64,000 nucleotides of DNA from Archangium lansingense (lineage in GTDB: Bacteria > Myxococcota > Myxococcia > Myxococcales > Myxococcaceae), in the NCBI RefSeq assembly GCF_026626635.1, contig NZ_JAPNKA010000001.1:12866001-12930000 (forward strand). Direction: 5' to 3'. The first letter of the stretch is position 1. Each line of letters starts with the position of its first letter. The notes below the pieces were generated by a model. The model made no database searches. It was given only the letters and a program-made list of their open reading frames with translations, and had not been told where the DNA came from. The position numbers were made by a program, and so were the translations under genes. Shown here piece by piece: positions 55,486-64,000 of the stretch.

Positions 55486-57438
55486 TCAGACGGCGGGATG
55501 GGAGCCGGAGGCGGGGCGGCCGCTGGGAGGAGGCACGAGGGGGAGGGCCACAGTGAAGGTGGCGCCCTGGCCGGGCTGACTCTGGACGCGGATGTCGCCG
55601 CCGAGCGACTCGACGATCTGCTTGACGATCCACAGGCCGAGGCCGAAGCCGCCGTAGTGGCGCTCGGAGACGGCGCGCTCGAAGCGCTGGAAGATGCGGG
55701 CCTGGTGCTCGGGGGCGATGCCGATGCCGTGATCTCTCACGGTGAGCTGGGCGATGTCGCCGTCCTGGAGGACGGACATCTCGACGGGCTGATTGGCGCC
55801 GTACTTGATGGCATTGGAGAGCAGGTTGGTGACGACCTGCTCGAGGCGGAGACGATCCCAACGGCCGATGACGGGGGCGTTGGCCTGGAGGACGAGGGAG
55901 CAGCCGGCACCGGCGGCATCGGCCTCGGCGCGGGTGACGACGTCCTGGAGGAGGGCGGCGAAGTCGACGGTCTCGTGCTCGAGAGCGAGGCGGCCGGCGC
56001 GGATGCGGGAGACATCGAGGAGGTTGTTGACGAGCTGGTGAAGGCGCTCGGCGGGGCGGCGGGTGGACTCGATGCGCTTGCGAGCGGGGTGCGGCTGGCC
56101 GTCGTCAGCGGTCTCGGGGAGGGCGCGCCAGAGGAGCTGGAGCTGAAGCTGGAGCGAGGTCAGGGGCGTCTTGAGCTCGTGGGAGGCGACGGAGAGGAAG
56201 TCGTCGCGGATCTGCAGGGCGCGCTGGAGATCGGTGGCGAGCGCCTCCACCTCACGGCGGCCGAGCACCTGTTCAGTGACCTCGGCACATAGGCCCATGG
56301 TGCCGCGAATCTCCCCGGCGTGACCGCGCCAGGGCTGCCAGGTGAGGTCGAAGTACTTCACCTCGGGGTGGCCGGTGCCGGAGAAGTCGGCGCGAAGGGG
56401 GACCTCGTGGCCGGTGAAGGGAGTGCCCTTGCGGTAGACCTCGTCGAGGAGCTGGAGGAGGTGGGGATCAAGGCCGGAGAAGGACTCGCGGACGGAGCAG
56501 CCTGGAGAGAGGAGCTCACCGACGAGGGTCTGACCGAGCGGGTTGACGAGCTCGACGACGTGGTCCTCGCCGCGGGTGAGGCAGATGGCGACGGGGGCCT
56601 GCATGAAGAGGGTGTCGAGCCGTTCGCGCTGGGACTCGGCCTCGAGGTGGGCGTCATGTTCGCGGGCGAGGAGCTGGGCGCGCTCGTGTTCCTCGCGGAA
56701 GCGGGCGGAGATGTCGCGGAAGACGATGACAGTGCCGAGGCTGCGGCCGAGCGAGTCGGAGATGGGGGCGGCGGTGTGCTCGATGGGGAGCTCGGCGCCG
56801 TTCTTGGAGAGCAGGAGGGCTGGGAGGCCGAGCTGGACGGGCCGGTCCTCGGAGGGGGCGAGGCGGGAGGGTGCGAGGGGCTCGCGGGTGGAGGGGTCGA
56901 CGAGACGCAGGACACGCGCGAGGGGTTGGCCGATGGCATCGAGCTCGCGCCAGCCGGTGAAGTAGGAGGCGACGGGGTTGATGAAGCGGACGAGACCATC
57001 GGGGCCGGTGGTGAGGACGGCGTCGCCGATGCTGCGCAGGGTGATGGCGAGGGTATGGCCATTGGCCTGAGCGGAAGCGCGGGCGGAGTGAGCCTCATGG
57101 AGGAGGCGGCGAGCGCGGGAGGCCACCAGTGACAACAGGGCAGCGGCGCCAGTGAAGAAAGCACTGGAGACGAGGTGGAGAGAGGGCGCGCCGGCGGGGC
57201 GAACGAAGAAGGAAGTAAGGACGAGGGAGACGGTGGTCGCGAGGGCACCAGGCCCATGGCCGCCGAACCAGGCGGAGAGGACAACGGCGGAGAGGAAGAG
57301 GAAGTAAGGAGAGGGCGAGAGCCAGGGGGCGAGGAGCCACTGGAAGCCGACGGCGAGTCCGGAGAGCAGCAAGGCCAGTCCGTAGCGGGCCCAGGGGAGC
57401 GAGGCATACGGAGGGGACTGGCTGAGCAAGAAGGCCAC
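55486..57438 (-). CDS. Sensor histidine kinase with DUF4118-like membrane domain and two PAS domains
   Basis: The 650-residue protein has three to four N-terminal membrane helices (about 15-110) resembling the DUF4118 domain of KdpD-type kinases. Two PAS domains follow (about 125-245 and 275-395), then HisKA with the phospho-acceptor His420 in SHELKTP, and an HATPase domain (NLLSNAIKYG, HGIGIAPEH, GFGLGLWIVKQ). It autophosphorylates and passes the phosphate to a response regulator, none of which is adjacent, so it is an orphan kinase. The GTG at 57438 is chosen because GGAG precedes it; the longer frame would overlap the divergent gene. Myxobacteria have many such orphans. Confidence 0.92.
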   Translation of the reverse strand: MAFLLSQSPPYASLPWARYGLALLLSGLAVGFQWLLAPWLSPSPYFLFLSAVVLSAWFGGHGPGALATTVSLVLTSFFVRPAGAPSLHLVSSAFFTGAAALLSLVASRARRLLHEAHSARASAQANGHTLAITLRSIGDAVLTTGPDGLVRFINPVASYFTGWRELDAIGQPLARVLRLVDPSTREPLAPSRLAPSEDRPVQLGLPALLLSKNGAELPIEHTAAPISDSLGRSLGTVIVFRDISARFREEHERAQLLAREHDAHLEAESQRERLDTLFMQAPVAICLTRGEDHVVELVNPLGQTLVGELLSPGCSVRESFSGLDPHLLQLLDEVYRKGTPFTGHEVPLRADFSGTGHPEVKYFDLTWQPWRGHAGEIRGTMGLCAEVTEQVLGRREVEALATDLQRALQIRDDFLSVASHELKTPLTSLQLQLQLLWRALPETADDGQPHPARKRIESTRRPAERLHQLVNNLLDVSRIRAGRLALEHETVDFAALLQDVVTRAEADAAGAGCSLVLQANAPVIGRWDRLRLEQVVTNLLSNAIKYGANQPVEMSVLQDGDIAQLTVRDHGIGIAPEHQARIFQRFERAVSERHYGGFGLGLWIVKQIVESLGGDIRVQSQPGQGATFTVALPLVPPPSGRPASGSHPAV

Positions 57439-57684
57439 GGCGTCTCCGGGGGGAAGTGACGGCGGGACGGAGTCCGGCAACGGATGGATAGAGGAACGCC
57501 GAGAGGGAACCGGAGAAGTCCCCTCCCCTTCCCGAGTGAGTTCCAAGCCAAGCAGATGAATCCCCCCCTGACGTGGACACTCTACCAGCTCGGCCGAGGA
57601 GCGAACCAGGGAGGGAGCAGGAGGAGCGAGGAGGCGGCGAGGGCGGGTTGCGGGCCAGGAGGGGCCCTGGGTAGAGAAGGTGCC

Positions 57685-58032
57685 ATGAAACGAGTGAGGT
57701 TCTCGGTGCACCGGACGGCGGGGGAAGCGAGGCTGCTGGCGGGATTGCTGACGGGCTCGGGACTATCGGTGGAAGTGCGAGGGGAGGCTTTGTCGCCATT
57801 GGGCGGGGAGATTCCGAGCACGGAGACGTGGGTGGAGTTGTGGTTGCCGGAGGAGGAGGTGGAGAGGGCGAAGGAGCTGCAGGGGGAGGTGGAGGAAGGC
57901 GGCGAGAAGGCAGCGAGAACGGTGGAGTGCCCGAGGTGCAAGGAGGAGAACCCGGGGAACTTCGAGCTGTGTTGGAGCTGTGAGGAGGAGCTGCCGGAGA
58001 CGCCGAGGCCGCGGCTGAGGGCGGTGTCCTGA
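57685..58032 (+). CDS. DUF2007-like domain protein with C-terminal zinc ribbon
   Basis: The 115-residue protein has an N-terminal alpha/beta unit typical of DUF2007-type putative signal-transducing proteins (EARLLAGLLTGSGLSVEVRG ... TWVELWLPEEEVERAKEL). The C-terminal part is a zinc ribbon with CPRC and CWSC, 17 residues apart, followed by an acidic Pro-rich tail. DUF2007 proteins are PII-like small domains of unknown ligand. The ATG at 57685 has GAAGG upstream. It is divergent from the histidine kinase gene and followed by the TPR gene after 112 bases. Confidence 0.78.
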   Translation: MKRVRFSVHRTAGEARLLAGLLTGSGLSVEVRGEALSPLGGEIPSTETWVELWLPEEEVERAKELQGEVEEGGEKAARTVECPRCKEENPGNFELCWSCEEELPETPRPRLRAVS

Positions 58033-58144
58033 GGGGGGATGAGCCTGGCTGATTGCTCCGGGCAATGGGTATCGAGCAATGACCAGGGGAGCAGGCGGGG
58101 GGGCGATGCAGAGGGGACGGCGAGTCCCTTAGAGTCAAAGAGTC

Positions 58145-59170
58145 GTGTTGAACCCACCACCGCCCGCCGAAGAGACCCGGGGTCACCGAGGTCCCGAGAA
58201 GTCCACCGAAGCGCCGCAGGAGCCGAGGAGGCCGCGGCGCCAGTGGTTTGATCGAAGCCTGAGGGGCGCGCTGATTGCCTGCCTGGTGGCCTTCGTGGTG
58301 CACCTGATCCCAGTGTTCATGCCGAGGAACATGCCGGAGCAGGAGCTGGCGATCGCGAGGGCGATGACGAACGCGACGGAGCGGGCCCAGCAGCTGAAGA
58401 AGCTGAAGGAGAACCGGAAGGCGACGGGGGCGAACCTGAGGGAGGCGGCGGAGCTGTTGAAGGAGGGAGCGCCGCTGGACGCCTACGAGCTGGCGAAGGA
58501 GGCGGAGCGGAGGGAGCCGAGGGAGTTAGAGACGCAGCTCTTGCTGGCGAGGGTGTGCCACGGGCAGCGGATGAACCGGTGCGAGGAGGAGTCGTTGGCG
58601 AAGGCGGAGGAACTCGCACCTGGAGATCCGAGGGCGGATCTGCTCCGAGCGGACTTCGCGGAGAGGGACGGGAACGTGGAGGGGGCGCTGAAGGCGGTGA
58701 AGAAGGCGTACGAGAAGGCGCCTGGGGAGGTGGGAGTGGGGTTGAGGTACGGGAGGCAGCTCAGCGCGGCGGGCCGAGGGGAGGAGGCGATCGAGGTCTT
58801 CAGGAAGCTGGAGAAGGACCTGGGGAGAGCGAGGGCACGGGTGGAGGAGGGGTTGGTGAGAGCAGCGCAGGGGAGGATGGAGGAGGCGCGGGAGCTATTC
58901 GAGAAGGCGGTGGCGGAGGATCCGAGGCTGCCGATGGGGCACTACCACCTGGGGATGGCAGCGTATCGAGTGGGAGACGTGGAGGGGGCGGAGGAGGCGT
59001 TGAGGGAGGCGGATCGCCTGGACATGTCGGACATGAGAGCGCTGGCGGCGCTGTGTGAGATTCAAAGACAGACAGGGCGGATGGACGACATGAGGGCGAC
59101 GAGGATGGATCTGGAGAGACGTTTTCCAGAGCGGATGGACGCGGTGCGGAGCGCCTGCCGCACCCCGTAA
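58145..59170 (+). CDS. Membrane-anchored tetratricopeptide-repeat protein
   Basis: The 341-residue protein has a charged cytoplasmic N-terminus rich in Pro and Arg, one membrane helix (about 39-59; GALIACLVAFVVHLIPVFM) and an outer part made of TPR-like helix pairs. Units are visible around LKEGAPLDAYELAKEAERREP, EESLAKAEELAPGDPRADLL, GEEAIEVFRKLEKDLG, GRMEEARELFEKAVAEDPRLP and GDVEGAEEALREADRLD. It starts at GTG (58145) or the adjacent TTG. Such proteins scaffold complexes at the envelope. No partner is evident. It ends before two REP copies. Confidence 0.82.
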   Translation: MLNPPPPAEETRGHRGPEKSTEAPQEPRRPRRQWFDRSLRGALIACLVAFVVHLIPVFMPRNMPEQELAIARAMTNATERAQQLKKLKENRKATGANLREAAELLKEGAPLDAYELAKEAERREPRELETQLLLARVCHGQRMNRCEEESLAKAEELAPGDPRADLLRADFAERDGNVEGALKAVKKAYEKAPGEVGVGLRYGRQLSAAGRGEEAIEVFRKLEKDLGRARARVEEGLVRAAQGRMEEARELFEKAVAEDPRLPMGHYHLGMAAYRVGDVEGAEEALREADRLDMSDMRALAALCEIQRQTGRMDDMRATRMDLERRFPERMDAVRSACRTP

Positions 59171-59196
59171 CCCCTCCCCCAATCACACCCAATCAC

Positions 59197-59236
59197 CCCT
59201 CGCCCTCCGGCAGAGGGACGGGGTGAGGGTATCGAG
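59197..59236. repeat. REP-like palindrome, copy 6
   Basis: The unit runs CCCCTCGCCCTCCGGCAGAG and GGACGGGGTGAGGGTATCGAG. The last 21 bases are the same as in copy 5. Confidence 0.8.
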
Positions 59237-59254
59237 CATCCCAGGTTGAACCCG

Positions 59255-59295
59255 AGTCAACTCCCTCTCCCTCTGGGAGAGGGTTGGGGTGAGGG
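59255..59295. repeat. REP-like palindrome, copy 7
   Basis: All 41 bases match copy 4 at 54381-54421. Two copies thus lie together between the TPR gene and the convergent small gene, in the same orientation relation as copies 4 and 5. Confidence 0.85.
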
Positions 59296-59313
59296 TCAAC
59301 CTACTCGAGCAAC

Positions 59314-59610
59314 CTACTCGGGGATGCCGCGAATCTGCCGGAGCAAGCGAGCGGCAGCCTTGACCTCGAGGTCGACGGAACCATCAGCGATCTCAGTGCG
59401 GACAACGGCCTGGAGGAAGGGAACGGCCTCGTCATGGCGGCCCTCCGAGAACAACAGGTCGCCGAGAGCGCTGCGAGCGCGCGTGAGCATGACGAGGTCC
59501 TCGGCCTGAACGGCGGCATCAATGGCATCGCTCAAGGCGGACTCAGCGAGCTCGGGCCGACCACGCTCGAGGAGTTCACGAGCGCGAAGAAGGTATCGGG
59601 AGGCGTCCAA
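59314..59610 (-). CDS. Small TPR-like protein
   Basis: The 98-residue product is fully helical with two to three TPR-like pairs (ASRYLLRARELLERGRPEL, AVQAEDLVMLTRARSALG, GRHDEAVPFLQAVVRTE). Such small repeat proteins mediate protein contacts. It is divergent from slyX. No export signal is present. The assignment to TPR is by pattern, and the partner is unknown. Confidence 0.65.
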   Translation of the reverse strand: MDASRYLLRARELLERGRPELAESALSDAIDAAVQAEDLVMLTRARSALGDLLFSEGRHDEAVPFLQAVVRTEIADGSVDLEVKAAARLLRQIRGIPE

Positions 59611-59678
59611 GGGGCACTCCAGGGGGAGACAGCCGCAACCCAGGACAACGAGCGTGCAGCCGGGTTATCCCAGGGGGT

Positions 59679-59882
59679 ATGGAAGACGAGTCGCGGATCG
59701 TGGAGCTTGAGTTGCGCTACATGCAGCAGCAGGAACTGCTGCAGGAGCTGAACGACGTGCTGTACGCCCAGCAGCGCGAGTTGGACGCGCTGAGGGCGGA
59801 GGTGGAGCAGCTGAAGAAGAAGCTGCAGGATGAACCAGGCCTGGTGGACGCGAGGCAGCACGAGAAGCCGCCGCACTACTGA
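59679..59882 (+). CDS. slyX: SlyX family protein
   Basis: The 67-residue protein matches SlyX: a coiled coil ESRIVELELRYMQQQELLQ continuing into QRELDALRAEVEQLKKKL, then the short conserved end (EKPPHY) with the typical final PPHY. SlyX proteins are small cytoplasmic coiled coils of unknown role, found next to slyD in enterics. Here it stands alone. Confidence 0.9.
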   Translation: MEDESRIVELELRYMQQQELLQELNDVLYAQQRELDALRAEVEQLKKKLQDEPGLVDARQHEKPPHY

Positions 59883-59909
59883 GAGCCCACCCAGGACAGA
59901 CTGTGGCCG

Positions 59910-60356
59910 CTAGAAGCGCCACCCGAGGCGCAGACCGATGTGAGGCCTGGGCTGGAGGTAGCCGACCTCGAGGCCAAAGCTGACGGAGCGACCCTGGTAG
60001 CCGAAGCCGAAGGCGGCATGGGCGCGGAAGACATCCCCCTCGAAGAAGATCCACGGACCGCCGAGGACCTCGACGTAGAGCGGGGTGCGCCTGGGGTTGA
60101 AGCGGAGACTGAGATCGAGGGGGACGCCGAGGGAATTGGGCGAGGTGGTGAGGAGAGCGCCGAAGCGCGTGCCGATGGAGAGGGGGCCGACGAAGATGAA
60201 GTCGACAGAGCCGGTGAGGTGGAAGAAGGCGCCGGCGTCGATCTGGTAGTCGCCGCCGAGGGTGAGCCGGAAATCAGCCGCCTCGGCGCGCTCCGGTGCG
60301 AGGAAGATGGCGAGAGCGAGGAGACCACCGAGGACGGGACGCAGCAGCTGCTTCAT
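59910..60356 (-). CDS. Small exported beta-strand-rich protein, outer-membrane type
   Basis: The 148-residue product has a signal peptide (LGGLLALAIFLAPERAEA). The rest alternates hydrophobic and polar residues in short strands: ADFRLTLGGDYQIDAGAFF, VDFIFVGPLSIGTRFGALL, LYVEVLGGPWIFFEG and a C-terminal strand ending GLRLGWRF. A terminal Phe is the usual outer-membrane sorting signal. It probably forms a small beta-barrel in the outer membrane. GGAG lies upstream of the ATG at 60356; the longer frame (to 60503) covers the rRNA terminator region and is not credible. Confidence 0.75.
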   Translation of the reverse strand: MKQLLRPVLGGLLALAIFLAPERAEAADFRLTLGGDYQIDAGAFFHLTGSVDFIFVGPLSIGTRFGALLTTSPNSLGVPLDLSLRFNPRRTPLYVEVLGGPWIFFEGDVFRAHAAFGFGYQGRSVSFGLEVGYLQPRPHIGLRLGWRF

Positions 60357-60507
60357 GAGCAAGGCGCTCCTGGACTTGAAGGGTGGAACACCAATCAAGC
60401 AAGCCTGGAGGTGCATCGCCAGCGAGAAGAGCAGAAGGGTGTCACGGGAAGCGCGCCGCCACGGAAAGACACACGCAGAGCGTAGAAATGCAGTAGCCCG
60501 CAAAGGC

Positions 60508-60550
60508 GAAGGCCCCGAGTTCTCACGTGTTGTGAGGACTCGGGGCCTTC
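60508..60550 (-). terminator. rRNA operon terminator
   Basis: A 14-bp stem, GAAGGCCCCGAGTC with GACTCGGGGCCTTC allowing one bulge, directly follows eight T after the 5S gene on the minus strand. After the stem comes GCCTTTGC. Strong stems with this sequence at the end of rrn operons are common. It lies 152 bases before the exported-protein start. Confidence 0.75.
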
Positions 60551-60559
60551 AAAAAAAAT

Positions 60560-60673
<114 letters not shown>

Positions 60674-60711
60674 AAACTGAGTGACTCGTGCATACAAAGG
60701 GTAGTTTTCAA

Positions 60712-60844
60712 TTCTGCTTAGAGAAGCTTGTGCCTTCTTCCGGGCCGGCGCCGCTCTCTTTGGAGCGCGCTCGGGGCCTCGACCTTGGACTCGAATCCCT
60801 CAGCTCTCCCCTGGTGGGGTGGAGCCTGTGAGAGATTGAGGTAT
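60712..60844 (-). other. 23S-5S spacer, 3' half of the 23S processing stem
   Basis: On the minus strand this follows the 23S 3' end. Much of it is complementary to the 23S leader at 63813-64000, for instance the segments CTCAATCTCTCACAGG, GTCCAAGGTCGAGGCCCC and AGCAGAATTGA. The two flanks should pair in the precursor and be cut by RNase III. No tRNA gene is present. Confidence 0.7.
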
Positions 60845-63812
<2,968 letters not shown>

Positions 63813-64000
63813 CTTAATCTCTCGCAGGCCCGCCTCCCGGCGACGCCTTCAGACTCGAGACCAAGGTCCAGGCCCCAGCTCTTCGCTGCGGACCCAGAAG
63901 AATGCATTTGCTTGAGTCACCCGCTTCCAGCGCGCCTGGCCTCTCGGCTCAGACTCGCCTTCCACTGGTGAGTCGAACTTCTCTCAGCAGAAATTGAATT
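63813..64000 (-). other. 16S-23S spacer (part), 5' half of the 23S processing stem
   Basis: The visible 188 bases directly precede the 23S 5' end. They contain no tRNA; tRNA-Ile or -Ala, if present, would be further upstream outside the window. Segments such as CCTGCGAGAGATTAAGG, GGGGCCTGGACCTTGG and AATTTCTGCTGAGAGAAG are complementary to the 23S trailer. Confidence 0.7.

Noticed and set aside
63813..64000. tRNA gene in the 16S-23S spacer
   Set aside because: No cloverleaf, T-loop GGTTCGA or anticodon-arm pattern was seen in the visible part.

Overview
The window looks like chromosome of a high-GC myxobacterium of the Cystobacter/Archangium/Myxococcus type. The reasons are strong G/C third-position bias (nearly every gene has a long antisense shadow ORF), a bacterial enhancer-binding protein with its own sigma-54 promoter, many lipoproteins and low-complexity secreted proteins, ECF-type regulation, and dispersed REP-like palindromes between genes. 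The assignment is inference from style and gene content; no taxonomic search was possible. The last 3.5 kb is the 5S and 23S part of an rRNA operon read on the minus strand.

Layout. 1-5588: the end of a type I restriction-modification operon (hsdM tail, hsdS, hsdR) with a fourth, translationally coupled YgjP-type zinc metallopeptidase gene. 5644-7190: two lipoproteins, the first carrying a complete JAMM/JAB metalloprotease signature and the second an internally duplicated domain. 7200-7490: a repeat nest (118-bp MITE-like element, REP element, 27-bp tandem repeat). 7477-13311: MFS transporter, Pat-type acyl-CoA ligase/GNAT protein, an Rrf2 repressor and NAD(P)-binding oxidoreductase pair that share an operator, and a hypothetical gene. 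13560-20385: a coupled SGNH hydrolase/beta-lactamase-like pair, then a NapA-like molybdoenzyme with a tetraheme NapC-like cytochrome and a small membrane protein. 20414-23878: Ig-like lipoprotein, PhyH dioxygenase, VOC protein, and a GH3 protein with altered catalytic motifs.

24030-28776 is a lower-GC accessory island: a subtilase plus AAA ATPase pair that matches the IetAS anti-phage/plasmid-incompatibility system, followed by an orphan DUF3396 (type VI immunity family) gene. Together with the type I R-M operon and a dGTPase homologue (43756-45171), the window holds several candidate defence functions.

28792-35154: a XylR_N/V4R sigma-54 activator divergent from a STAS-like gene with a near-consensus -24/-12 promoter, membrane and secreted hypotheticals, a MarR regulator, and a candidate effector (alpha/beta-hydrolase with amphipathic N-terminus) and chaperone or immunity pair. 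35316-41425: SnoaL-like protein, PG-binding amidase, a TetR gene with an autoregulatory-looking promoter upstream of two tandem cytochromes P450, and a second divergent TetR locus. 41502-41568 is a large palindrome. 41732-50499: a lamin-tail secreted protein, dGTPase, a pair of paralogous coiled-coil proteins flanking an unknown gene, and an ECF sigma/anti-sigma pair next to a DsbA-like protein. 50581-60356: PA-domain subtilase lipoprotein, GlpD, histidine kinase, TPR proteins, SlyX and a small outer-membrane-type protein, with four REP copies. 60508-64000: terminator, 5S and 23S rRNA with long complementary flanks that should form the processing stem.
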